From contig CAXXUH010000004.1 of NCBI GenBank assembly GCA_963665405.2, forward strand, positions 1,261,770 to 1,325,769: 64,000 nt of DNA, written 5' to 3'. Below, in pieces: positions 1-8,474 of the stretch. Source of the stretch: G963665405 sp963665405 (GTDB taxonomy: Bacteria > Chloroflexota > Dehalococcoidia > Lucifugimonadales > G963665405). A program made the position numbers and the translations under genes. The notes under the pieces were generated by a model. The model saw only the letters and a program-made list of their open reading frames with translations, was not told where the DNA came from and did no database searches. Positions within the stretch are counted from its first letter, which is position 1; every line of letters begins with the position of its first letter.

Positions 1-558
1 ATCTTTGAAGAAGGTTCTCTGGCAGGCTTAAACTTTTCAACACAGAAATCAAACGATCTTGTTCTTATCTCCGGTCTTGTTTGTTGTTATCTCTTTGTAA
101 TGTATTCATTCTATCTTTATCGGGATTGGAAGCTCACCAGATATATTCGACTTCCGTTGCACGCAGAAATACATACTCTTCGGAATTTAGTGCAAGAGGA
201 AATGGTAAATAGATTTAAACGGCAGGAAAGTCGATCTGCAGCAACAAGCGAGTTACTCGACGCACGGCGTGAAAAGTGGAATGAATACAAACTAGATAGT
301 ATCGAGGAGCTCGATGAAAGCTTCATGGACCGGATGAATCGATTTCTCGAATACTGCGAAACCGATGGTCTAGACAAGATTCAAGATGAAGCTCTGAAGA
401 CGGCATTTGACGAGGGTCTGTCGAAGAAGGCAACCTTCATTGCTGAAACACTCATTACTTCACATCGAATAGACAATATTCGGGTATTCGCTGAAGTCCT
501 TTTTCCAGCTGGTCTTGGTGTATATGCAATTCTTGCGGCAGGTTTGTTTGTTGTTTAG
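1..558 (+). CDS. Membrane protein of unknown function, 5'-truncated by window edge
   Basis: The frame is open from base 1, so the gene starts upstream of the window; an internal ATG at 100 is not needed as the start. The visible 185 residues have a hydrophobic segment near the beginning (around VLISGLVCCYLFV) and a second at the extreme C terminus (ending ILAAGLFVV). Between them lies a charged, helix-rich region. This suggests two membrane anchors around a soluble domain. I do not recognise the family. The stretch is clearly AT-richer than the rest of the window and uses A/T-ending codons, which points to horizontal transfer. It lies next to a tRNA-Arg gene, a common integration target. Confidence 0.6.
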   Translation: MFEEGSLAGLNFSTQKSNDLVLISGLVCCYLFVMYSFYLYRDWKLTRYIRLPLHAEIHTLRNLVQEEMVNRFKRQESRSAATSELLDARREKWNEYKLDSIEELDESFMDRMNRFLEYCETDGLDKIQDEALKTAFDEGLSKKATFIAETLITSHRIDNIRVFAEVLFPAGLGVYAILAAGLFVV

Positions 559-610
559 CTGGGACACATTGACAAACCGATAAACTCAAACAAAAAGAAA
601 AACGACCTCG

Positions 611-774
611 CTATCGGTCGATCTGTTTCTTGCTTCGGGCGGCCAGTCGCACCGAGACGCCGGCGTTGACCTCGGCTAGGACCTGCTCGGCAGCCGACAC
701 TGACGATTCCCGATGTTCATGCTGGCGCGACGAGGCCTCCACCAATTTGGCGAAGGCCCGATCTGTGATGGGGA
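611..774 (-). pseudogene. Coding-like C-terminal remnant abutting tRNA-Arg
   Basis: Reading away from the tRNA on the minus strand, a frame stays open from inside the tRNA 3' end through ITDRAFAKLVEAS and ends ARSKKQIDR before a TAG at 611-613. It has a protein-like composition but no ribosome-binding site or convincing start. It may be the tail of a gene belonging to an element integrated at the tRNA, or chance. No family is recognised. Confidence 0.25.
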
Positions 775-850
775 TGGCGCGCCCGAAGGGATTCGAACCC
801 CCGACCCTCGGTTCCGAAGACCGATGCTCTGTCCGCTGAGCTACGGGCGC
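775..850 (-). tRNA. tRNA-Arg(UCG), CCA encoded
   Basis: The minus-strand sequence folds as a 76-nt cloverleaf. The seven-pair acceptor stem GCGCCCG/CGGGCGC is perfect. The anticodon stem is TCGGT/ACCGA with loop CTTCGGA, giving anticodon UCG (reads CGA, Arg). The T-arm contains GGTTCGAAT, the discriminator is G, and the genome encodes CCA. The DNA immediately downstream of its 3' end (below 775) differs in composition, which fits use as an integration site. Confidence 0.95.
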
Positions 851-1010
851 GAGCGCGAGTGTAGACTGGCGAACGGCCCGCCGCCGATGCCGGCGGCCGC
901 TTGCGTGCGTCTAACTCGTCAGATGGCATTATAGCAGACCGACTCCCCTACCCTCACGCCTCGACCCCTCTTCTGGCGGCTGGGGCCCGGCTGGGACGCG
1001 GCTCCCTAAG

Positions 1011-2673
1011 CCCGAATCCACCGAAGGTATGACGTTGCAGCAGCAGAATGGGTGATGAGGGGCAAAGGGAGGCGATGGTCCGGGCACGATTCGGGTAAAT
1101 GGGGCCGGTGTCTGTCTTCAGCCGGCGGGGAGACCTTGTGACCGCTGGGGACGTTGGGTAGGGCGAGATGGCGGGGAGAGGACGCGGCGAGATGCTCGCG
1201 GACCGGACTGGCGCGAGTTTGCGGGGACGTTCGGTTGGGCGGATGGCGGGTCAGTTGCGGACGGGCGCCGTCAGGCTGGGAGTGGAATCGCTCGCAGCCG
1301 TGCCAGGGCGCGACTGAACTCCCAAGGCCAGCGCTGTGGCAGATGCAGGGTGAGGCGGCGTGCCGAGCGGGTGAGCCGTCCGGCCAGGGAGAAGAACCGT
1401 CGCCGAAGGGTCTTGGTGGTCGGGACTCCGCGCCGTCCAGCGGGCCAGGTTGTGGGCCATCACCTGTACCGCCAGCCAAGCGCCGTTGGCGGCGAAGCGG
1501 CCGGACGGCATGTGGTTCAGACCGACGCCGTACTTGAGGTCTCGAATCGTTCTCGATCTCGGCGTGGCGGCGGTGGTCGGCCTCCAGTTCCAGGGTCCTC
1601 CGTCCCGGTCGGTGATGAAGCCGCGATCTGTAGGTGGCGAAGAGGGCCAGTTGGGAACCGGGCGTGGGCTTCACCCGCCGGACGATGAGCCGCACCGGTG
1701 CGGCGCCGGGCTCAGTCCGGAAGGGGGTGTAGGTGGACAGCGCCACATCGGCGGCGCCGTCCCAGTAGGGGAGCGGCGTCCAGTCTGCATCGGGATCGCC
1801 TCGATCAGGTTCCGCAGGCTTTTGTGCTGGCGGATGGTGATGGAGAAGCGGACATCCATCTCACGACTTGGCGGCGACGAGAGCGTGGGCGTAGAAGCCG
1901 CTGTCGGCCCGCGCCGTAAGTTGCCCGCTGGCCCCGGCACGGCGAACCCGGCTCACCGTTTCACGCAGGAAGTGGGCGGCGCCCCGAGCGGTGTTGGCGC
2001 GGCCCTCGCGCAGCCGGGACATCAGCACGTCGCCGGACCGGCGGCGACGGCCAACAGGGGGTGATAGCCCCGCTTGCCGGGATAGCCGTGGTGGCGCGCT
2101 CCCTCCTTGGCCGTCCATAGGTCTCGCAGATGGTCGAGTCCAGGTCGATGGTCAGGGGCGAGTCGCCGGGTCCGGCCCCAGCGGCCCAGGCCCGGGCCAA
2201 CAACTGGCGGCTCACGCGGTCGAGTTGACGGACATGCCCCCACCGGAAGCTGCGCAGGAAGGTCCCCAGGGTGGATGGCGGACCACGCAGCCTAGAACAC
2301 CGATCGTCCCACCAGCGCGCAGCGCATCGGCGTCGTCGATGCAGTCGCCGCCAGCCAGCGCGGAAGCGACCAGCGTCAGCATCTTGTCCCCCGGGTTCGC
2401 CCGTCCCGGCGCGCCGCCGAGGTCAAGGTGATGGTCGACGAGTTCTCGCAGGCCCAGGTGCCGGGCGAGGGTGGCCGGCACGAGCAGGCCGGCATTGGCC
2501 ACCAGGCGACTCGTCAAAGAGGCGCGGATACGGTCGGGTTTGTTCTGTGGCAGCATCTATTGGGTCTCCTTGTTTCCGGCGGGTTTCTGTTCCAAATCAT
2601 TATCCCAGATTCAGAGGAGCACCCTCAGCTTCTTCATGGGCTGTCCCCAAGGCCGTCCTTCGGTGGATTCGGG
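1011..2673 (-). mobile_element. IS1380-like insertion sequence, degenerate copy A
   Basis: The element is bounded by inverted repeats beginning CCCGAATCCACCGAA at 1011 and its complement ending at 2673. Both ends are flanked by CTAAG (1006-1010 and 2674-2678), consistent with a 5-bp target duplication. It is closely similar along its length to the intact plus-strand copy at 45213-46924. It carries several small indels and is slightly shorter. It lies at the 3' end of the LLM oxidoreductase gene that ends here. Confidence 0.85.
1271..2556 (-). pseudogene. IS1380-like transposase, multiply frameshifted
   Basis: Minus-strand translation gives the same protein as the intact transposase at 45334-46659, but broken into at least four overlapping frames. 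The start ATG (MLPQNKPDRIRASL) is at 2556. Further pieces carry the TIDLDSTICETYG, GRANTARGAAHFLRETVSR and LTARADSGFYAHALVA segments. The original stop would be near 1271. The family encodes a DDE transposase acting on its own inverted repeats; this copy cannot make a full protein. Alternatively, some of the frameshifts could be assembly errors. Confidence 0.85.
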
Positions 2674-3530
2674 CTAAGCTGCCGGATGCGGCCCGGCACC
2701 TTCGAGAGGATGCGAAGGAAGTACCCCTCGAACGCCTGGCCGATCGACCCCTCCAACGCGAGCCTCCTGGCCTCTTTCGTCGTGTCGGCCACGAAAACGT
2801 CGCGGGCGATACGCCAGCTCGCTCGGTCCGGAGGCTCCGTGCCCGCCTCGCGGGCGCCCCGTTCGACAGACTCCCACTGTCCCTTGACGCCGTGCGTTGG
2901 AAGGAAGTTGATGGACATGGGGATCCAGCCCCGCGCCCCGGCGATCTCCAGGGTTTTCGACTCGGGCCGGGAGCCCGCCACGGCTATGGGGGGATGGGGG
3001 AGCTGGTAAGGCTTCACATGGAACGCCATGCCGACGTCGTCCATCGCCTCGGTGATCGTGAAATCCCAGAACTCATTCTTATAGCGGCCGGGGGTGGGGT
3101 CCTCCCAGAGCTTCAGCACCATGTCGATGGCCTGTCGCGCCATCTCCCTGTGGCGCCCCGACTGGAGGTCGAAGCCGGCCGCCAATATGTCCCCTGGGAA
3201 CCCCCCAGGGCCCACTCCCCACATGAACCGGCCCTTGAGCATTTGGTCCAATTGGGCGATGCGATGAGCGAGATGAAACGGGTTGTGGCTCGGCATGCAT
3301 GTGACGCCCGTGCACAGCTTCATGGTACGGGTCTCGGGGATGAGACGGGCCATGATCAGGTCCGGGGCTGGGATGTTCTCCCACCTAGAGGTGTAGTGCT
3401 CGCCCAGCCAGGTCTCGTGGTAGCCAAGCTCGTCGAGAGTGGCAAGCCGCTCGATGTCCATGTCGAGGGTGTCGGTCCAGCTCGCCGCCCCCGGTGGGTG
3501 CAGCGGCATCGTGAAGTCGCCTAGCAGCAT
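2634..3530 (-). CDS. LLM-class flavin-dependent oxidoreductase, C terminus replaced by IS sequence
   Basis: This is a bacterial luciferase-like monooxygenase of the limonene-monooxygenase-like group: N-terminal GDFTMPLHPPG, then TWLGEHYTSRW, GRFMWGVGPGGFPGD and QLPHPPIAVAGS. Members use FMNH2 or F420 in the cytoplasm; the substrate is unknown. About 285 residues are native (to RIRQL). The last ~13 residues (SPNPPKDGLGDSP) are encoded by the end of IS copy A. Relatives I recall run to roughly 360 residues, so the C-terminal part of the barrel is probably missing. If the IS were excised with one CTAAG, the frame would continue only about 17 codons to a TGA near 957, so earlier loss of the 3' end is also possible. 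No clear Shine-Dalgarno precedes the ATG. Confidence 0.75.
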   Translation of the reverse strand: MLLGDFTMPLHPPGAASWTDTLDMDIERLATLDELGYHETWLGEHYTSRWENIPAPDLIMARLIPETRTMKLCTGVTCMPSHNPFHLAHRIAQLDQMLKGRFMWGVGPGGFPGDILAAGFDLQSGRHREMARQAIDMVLKLWEDPTPGRYKNEFWDFTITEAMDDVGMAFHVKPYQLPHPPIAVAGSRPESKTLEIAGARGWIPMSINFLPTHGVKGQWESVERGAREAGTEPPDRASWRIARDVFVADTTKEARRLALEGSIGQAFEGYFLRILSKVPGRIRQLSPNPPKDGLGDSP

Positions 3531-3837
3531 GGTCGGTGAGAGGTCTGGCAGCTCATCTTACGGGCCTCCGTCACGGGTCGAGAGTCATCCGTGACTTCGC
3601 GCCGGGCTGGCGCACCGGCGCTTGAGATACAAGGCGTGCTCGCCCGAGCATATCCTCTTCGAATCGCGGGAAGTAGCTTACATTCGTCACCGGCCGGGTG
3701 CAAGCTCCAAAGCCCGACGACGGCACCCGAACCCCGATCCCCTCCACCGCGTGCGGGGGCGCACTTTGGTGATGGATGGAGTCGCAGGCCGGGCTTTGGT
3801 CGAGAGTCGGCCGTGGCTTCAGCCGAATGGGAGGACT
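3531..3837. other. Intergenic region without a recognised gene
   Basis: About 300 bases lie between the LLM oxidoreductase start and tRNA-His. Several short overlapping frames exist on both strands but none has a ribosome-binding site or a recognisable product. The minus-strand LLM gene promoter is presumably here; I see no strong consensus. Confidence 0.4.
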
Positions 3838-3915
3838 TGGGGTGAGCGGAGGGATTTGAACCCTCGATCTCCAGGGCCACAACCTGGCGCCTTAACCAAC
3901 TTGGCCACGCTCACC
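3838..3915 (-). tRNA. tRNA-His(GUG), G-1 and CCA encoded
   Basis: The minus-strand cloverleaf has acceptor GTGAGCG/CGCTCAC preceded by an extra 5' G, which pairs with discriminator C73; this is the His identity element. The anticodon stem is CCAGG/CCTGG with loop TTGTGGC, giving GUG. The T-arm contains GGGTTCAAATCCC. CCA is encoded at 3838-3840. Confidence 0.95.
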
Positions 3916-4007
3916 GCGATGCACGGAAATTCTAGCACCGGGCTAGGGGCTGGTCAACGGACCACAGGGCGCGCGCCGGCCCGTCTCCAGACGTGTGTCA
4001 CCGGCCT

Positions 4008-5513
4008 CTAACCCTCTGCGAGCGACCTGGCCAGCCGGACCAGGGTCCTCACCATGACGCCGGTCCCGCCCTTCGTGTTGGCGCCCTTGACGCTGTCCGT
4101 AGTGGACGTTCCCGCGATGTCCAGGTGCACCCACGCGGCGCCGTCGGCGAACTCACCGATGATCATCGCGCCCGTTATCGAGCCGGCGTTGCGTCCGCCG
4201 ACGTTCTTCATGTCGGCGACAGCGCTCTTGTATTGGTCCTTGTATTCGGCGGGTGTCGGCATCGGCCAGATGTTCTCTCCCGCCTCTTTGCCCGCCTGGA
4301 TCGTCCGATCGATCAAGTGCTGGTCGTTCCCGAAGGCCCCCGTGTAGCTCTTCCCGAGGGCGACTACCACGGCACCTGTCAGGGTGGCCACGTCGACGAT
4401 CCTGGTCAGCCCCAGCGAACGGGCGTACGCGAGCCCGTCGGCCAGGACAAGTCGTCCCTCCGCGTCGGTGTTGTCGATCTCGATCGTCTTGCCGCTCATC
4501 GTCTTGACGATGTCTCCCGGCCGCTGCGCCTTGCCGCCCGGCATGTTCTCGGTGGCGGGCACGATCCCGGCCACGTTGAGCTTGGGCTTCAGCTGACCGA
4601 TGACCCCCATCGCACAAATCACCGCGGCACCCCCCGCCATGTCGCCCTTCATGGTACCCATGTTGGCAGCCGGCTTGATCGAGATGCCGCCGCTGTCGAA
4701 CGTGATCCCCTTCCCGACCAGAGCCAGGTTGTTCTCCGCGTTGTCGGGGTCGCCATCGTAGCGGAGTACGATGAGCTTGGGCGGCTGGTCGCTCCCCTGG
4801 GCGACCCCAAGCAGCGCCCCCATCCCCAGATCGACCATCCGCTGACGGTCGAGCACCTCCAGCCGCAGGTCGCTTTCCCGCGCGACCTCGAGCGCCACCT
4901 CGGCGATCTGAGTCGGGGTCAGCTGGTTGGCGGGCTCGTTGACCATGTCGCGGCATCGGTTGGTCGCCGCCGCCAGCAGAGTCCCTTCTGCCACCCCACG
5001 CTCCAGCGCCGAGACCTTATTGGAATCCGACTCGACCACCGTCAGGCTCTCCAGCTCCCGCCCGTCGCTGTCGTTTGCCTTGTATCTCCTGAAACGGTAC
5101 AGGCCGAGGAGCGCGCCCTCGGCGATGGCTCTGCCGGAGACCTCGGAGTCGACACGGCCTATTCCCGCGCCATGTGCGATCGTCGCGGCGGAGTCGACCC
5201 CGAGCCTCCGGACGAAGCGTCCCGCGGTCCCCATGACGTGGCGGATCACGTCCGCTCCGAAGTCTTCAGACTTGCCCAGGCCGGCGACGATCACCCGCCG
5301 GGGCACCATCTTCCCAAGGGTGTGGATCAGGGTCATCTCCCCCTTCTTACCCTTGATCTCCCCCTCGCCGATCAGTGTCGAGATCGCACCGTCCAGGGCA
5401 CGATCCACGGCTCCCGTAGCGCCGCCCGGCGAGGTGACGCCCTCGAACAGATTCACGATGATGGCTCCGGCCGGCTGCTGCGTTATGTCGCCGGACTCGA
5501 CTCTGATCTCCAT
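4008..5513 (-). CDS. pepA: Leucyl aminopeptidase (M17 family)
   Basis: This 501-residue cytosolic exopeptidase removes N-terminal residues using two metal ions. The C-terminal catalytic domain carries the family metal and active-site motifs: GKGITFDSGGISIKP, then MKGDMAGGAAV, and the signature NTDAEGRLVLADGL. The N-terminal ~160 residues form the macro-like domain. The frame extends far upstream, but the start is set at 5513 (MEIRVESGD) because GGAGG lies just upstream and the protein begins like its relatives. It is divergently oriented from the aminotransferase at 5673, and the two share a ~160-bp promoter region. The ~560-codon plus-strand frame opposite it is a shadow. Confidence 0.95.
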   Translation of the reverse strand: MEIRVESGDITQQPAGAIIVNLFEGVTSPGGATGAVDRALDGAISTLIGEGEIKGKKGEMTLIHTLGKMVPRRVIVAGLGKSEDFGADVIRHVMGTAGRFVRRLGVDSAATIAHGAGIGRVDSEVSGRAIAEGALLGLYRFRRYKANDSDGRELESLTVVESDSNKVSALERGVAEGTLLAAATNRCRDMVNEPANQLTPTQIAEVALEVARESDLRLEVLDRQRMVDLGMGALLGVAQGSDQPPKLIVLRYDGDPDNAENNLALVGKGITFDSGGISIKPAANMGTMKGDMAGGAAVICAMGVIGQLKPKLNVAGIVPATENMPGGKAQRPGDIVKTMSGKTIEIDNTDAEGRLVLADGLAYARSLGLTRIVDVATLTGAVVVALGKSYTGAFGNDQHLIDRTIQAGKEAGENIWPMPTPAEYKDQYKSAVADMKNVGGRNAGSITGAMIIGEFADGAAWVHLDIAGTSTTDSVKGANTKGGTGVMVRTLVRLARSLAEG

Positions 5514-5672
5514 CCGCCCTCCATGTGCAAAGGCTTGTTTCGGGGTGCGCTCATTATACGGGAGGAGACCGGGGTTCGCTATGACACGGGCCTCTGCTAT
5601 AATCCGCGGCAGGCTGCGGGTCGGCGACGACGCGCCGAAGATAGGGCCCGCCGCCCGGCAAGGAGGAGTCCT

Positions 5673-6959
5673 GTGACCGAGAGGATGACGAGCGATTCGG
5701 AGCGAGAGCTCATCGACCGGGCCCACAAGCTCTTCCCCGGAGGCACCCTGGGCAACCTGACGACCGACGTGGTCATCCACGAGGGTCATGGCGCCAGGGT
5801 GTGGGACATGAGCGGCAACGAGTACGTCGACTACATGCTCGGCTCCGGCCCTATGATCGTCGGCCACAGCCACCCAGAGGTCGTTGCCGCTGTAAGGGAC
5901 CAGCTCGACAGGGGCACCACGTTCTTTGCCTCCAACGAGCACGCGATCCGTCTTGCCGAGGAGATCGTGAAGGCGGTGCCGTGTGCGGAGCAGCTGCGTT
6001 TCAGCAGCAGCGGATCGGAGGCTACCCTCTACGCGATGCGGATCGCGCGGGCGTTCCGCAGGCGCGATAAGATCCTGAAGTTCGAGGGCGGGTTTCATGG
6101 GATGAACGACTACGCCCTCATGAGTATGGGCCCGCGCGAGCCCGCCGAGTTCCCCTCCCCGGTTCCCGACTCGGCGGGGATCCCTGCCTCGGTCCAGGGC
6201 GAGGTGCTCATCGCGCCGTTCAACGACATCGAGACCACCTCGGCGATCATCGAGCGGTACCACGACGAGCTGGCGGGCGTGATCGTCGAGCCGTTCCAGC
6301 GCGTCATTCCGCCGAAGTCCGGGTTCCTGGAAGGGCTCCGGGATGTGACCGCCACCTACGGGATCCCCCTCATCTTCGACGAGATCGTGACCGGGTTCAG
6401 GTTCGGCTACGGAGGAGCCCAGGAGCTCTACGGCGTGACCCCGGACCTGTGCACCCTGGGCAAGGCCGTGGCGGGTGGTTTCCCGCTGACGGCGGTCACG
6501 GGCCGTGAGGAGATCATGGCCAATTTCGACCCCGCCACCCCGGTCAAGGAAGATTTCGTGCCCCAGGTCGGAACCCTGAGTGGCAACCCGCTTGCCGCCG
6601 TGGCCGGACTGAAGACCCTGGAGATTCTCCGTCGGGACGGAGCTTACGAGGGCCTCGCCTCGACCGGACGCCAGCTCATGGATGGCCTGCGCCGTCTGCT
6701 GAGCGAGGCGGAGATTCCCGCCAGCGTCGTGGGAGAGCCGGCCCTCTTCGATGTCTACTTCGGGGATGTCGAGATCGTCGACTACCGTTCGACGCTGAAG
6801 GCGGACACAGATATGCTCGGCCGGTTCAACGAGCTCCTGCTCCGGAACGGCATTTTCAAAGGGGAGTCGAAGTATTACCTGTCGACCGCACACGACGCGG
6901 CGGACGTCGCCAAGACCCTGGAGGCCTTCGCCCTCGCGATCGACGAGCTGAGGGGCTGA
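5673..6959 (+). CDS. Class III aminotransferase, glutamate-1-semialdehyde aminomutase-like
   Basis: This 428-residue PLP enzyme has the GSAM-like layout: LFPGGTLGNL near the N terminus, SSSGSEATLYAMRIARAF (phosphate-binding region), IFDEIVTGFRFG with the PLP-contacting Asp, and the Schiff-base Lys in TLGKAVAGGFPL. The GTG at 5673 is chosen because AGGAGG lies 6 nt upstream; an in-frame ATG at 5685 is the alternative. HemL-like proteins in this group include true aminomutases and amino-acid transaminases. No other tetrapyrrole gene is nearby, so the substrate is left open. Confidence 0.9.
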   Translation: MTERMTSDSERELIDRAHKLFPGGTLGNLTTDVVIHEGHGARVWDMSGNEYVDYMLGSGPMIVGHSHPEVVAAVRDQLDRGTTFFASNEHAIRLAEEIVKAVPCAEQLRFSSSGSEATLYAMRIARAFRRRDKILKFEGGFHGMNDYALMSMGPREPAEFPSPVPDSAGIPASVQGEVLIAPFNDIETTSAIIERYHDELAGVIVEPFQRVIPPKSGFLEGLRDVTATYGIPLIFDEIVTGFRFGYGGAQELYGVTPDLCTLGKAVAGGFPLTAVTGREEIMANFDPATPVKEDFVPQVGTLSGNPLAAVAGLKTLEILRRDGAYEGLASTGRQLMDGLRRLLSEAEIPASVVGEPALFDVYFGDVEIVDYRSTLKADTDMLGRFNELLLRNGIFKGESKYYLSTAHDAADVAKTLEAFALAIDELRG

Positions 6960-7526
6960 TCCCCGATCGGGAGGAGGCTCGTTCGGACGTCGGCGCTCCG
7001 CGTGCCGGAAACCGGACTCCGCGTGGCGATTCGCTCAATGGCCTCATTCGTATTGCCGAATACCGTTCAGTTTGGCGGCTGAGACGACGCAATGCTGCGC
7101 CCTGGTTAGCGTTGTGAAGCGGAGCCTGCAACGTCCTCGGAGAAACGAAAAGAAGGGCTCAAAACACCTTGACATGTTTAGGGGTTGCTCATAAGGTTGA
7201 TCCTGGGGCTCTAAAGGCAAGTGGCCAGAGTTACGGGCCCCTGGGTGGTACGGGCGACCGGCGAGACCTCCTTTCAGAGCGCTAACGATCCCCCTCTCGC
7301 TCGGGAGCACTAGACCGGTGCCATCCGGTCGCTGGATTAGGCTCTCCCCCGGGTTTACGCCCAGATCGGTCTACTGCAGGAGTTTGGACCTCATCTACAG
7401 TCCCCTCTTGCGCGCTTGGGGCCTGCTATGCGACTACTCGACACCCTCCCGTCCGATACGGTGGCCCGAGCCAAGGTAGCTCTCGTTGGACTGGGAGCGG
7501 CGAACTAGCCAGAGAGGAGTCTCCAC
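6960..7526. other. 567-bp intergenic region, content unexplained
   Basis: No supported gene was found on either strand. The longest minus-strand frame (7044-7310) contains RNSGHLPLEPQDQPYEQPL, which has a protein-like look but no recognised family or ribosome-binding site. The sequence is GC-moderate with several possible short hairpins. I checked for tmRNA, RNase P RNA and SRP RNA signatures and did not see them. Confidence 0.3.
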
Positions 7527-8363
7527 TTGAAGATCGGATCCACTTCAATAGACGTCGTCACTGATGGCACTTTCCTGATGGACGGCGGGGCCGTATTTGG
7601 CCAGGCACCGAAGACGGACTGGTCGCTCCAGGCGAAGCCGGACCGGCAGAACCGCGTCAGGCTGGGCCTGAACTGCCTGCTCGTTCAGACCGACAAGATG
7701 AACATCCTGGTCGACACGGGAGCGGGCCTGAAGCGGACCGAGAAGCTGAAGGACGACTACGGCCTCAATGGCAACAAGCTGGTCAAGGGACTCAAGGCCG
7801 TCGGAGTCACCGGTGGAGACATCGACGTCGTCCTGCTGACCCACCTGCACTTCGATCACAGCGGCGGGTGCACGAAGCTGGACAGCGCCGGTAACGCCGT
7901 TCCGACCTTCCTCAAGGCGACGTACATGGTGCAGAGGGCGTGTTGGGAAGAGGCAATAAACCCCAACGAGCGGCAGAACGGGTCACTCTATCCTGAAGAC
8001 TTCATGCCGCTTGAGAAGAAGGGCCTGCTCACACTCCTCGACGGAGACACGGAGATCGCGCCCGGAGTCGTGGCCAAGGTAACCAGCGGCCATTCGGCCG
8101 GCCACCAGATAGTGCTCGTGGAGTGTGGGAGCGAGCGGATAGCCTTCCTCGGGGACCTGATCCCCACGGCCTATCACCTGCCGCTCACCCGAATCGCCGC
8201 CTTCGACCAGGTGCCCAACGATACCCTGGAGCAGAAGCGTCAGCTACTGAAAATGGCGGCCGACGGGGGCTGGCTCCTCGTCTTCGGGCACGGAATACAG
8301 CATCGCGCGGGCTACATGGAGCAGCGGAACGGCAGGGCAACGCTACGTCCCGTGGAGATGTAA
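7527..8363 (+). CDS. Metallo-beta-lactamase fold hydrolase
   Basis: This 278-residue protein has the MBL metal motif THLHFDHSGG at about residues 106-115. Later metal ligands are in GHSAGHQIVL (~190) and FLGDLIPT (~210), and a terminal His is in VFGHGIQHRAG. This resembles the AHL-lactonase/PqsE-like branch of metal hydrolases; the substrate is not predictable. The start is TTG at 7527, preceded by GAGGAG at optimal spacing. It is single and converges with mtaB, with a hairpin region between the two. Confidence 0.85.
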   Translation: MKIGSTSIDVVTDGTFLMDGGAVFGQAPKTDWSLQAKPDRQNRVRLGLNCLLVQTDKMNILVDTGAGLKRTEKLKDDYGLNGNKLVKGLKAVGVTGGDIDVVLLTHLHFDHSGGCTKLDSAGNAVPTFLKATYMVQRACWEEAINPNERQNGSLYPEDFMPLEKKGLLTLLDGDTEIAPGVVAKVTSGHSAGHQIVLVECGSERIAFLGDLIPTAYHLPLTRIAAFDQVPNDTLEQKRQLLKMAADGGWLLVFGHGIQHRAGYMEQRNGRATLRPVEM

Positions 8364-8453
8364 GACCTCATAACACGAAATCCCTTTCCAACTCTCCCCG
8401 ACTGGGACAGACGGCTGGGCGTCCATGGAGGAGCGGTTCCGCCGCACGAAATC

Positions 8454-8474
8454 CCTTCCACCCATGGGGGAAGG
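8454..8474. terminator. Hairpin between convergent genes
   Basis: An inverted repeat CCTTCC (8454-8459) / GGAAGG (8469-8474) with a C/G-rich interior ends directly at the mtaB stop codon. It lies between the MBL gene and mtaB, which converge. A second, similar CGAAATCCC-containing segment lies at about 8379. There is no clear U-run, so this may instead be part of an intergenic palindromic repeat. Confidence 0.35.

Noticed and set aside
3993..5672. 560-codon plus-strand open frame upstream of the aminotransferase and opposite pepA
   Set aside because: It mirrors pepA codon by codon, has no family resemblance, and is expected in high-GC DNA. The aminotransferase start is set by its ribosome-binding site at 5673.
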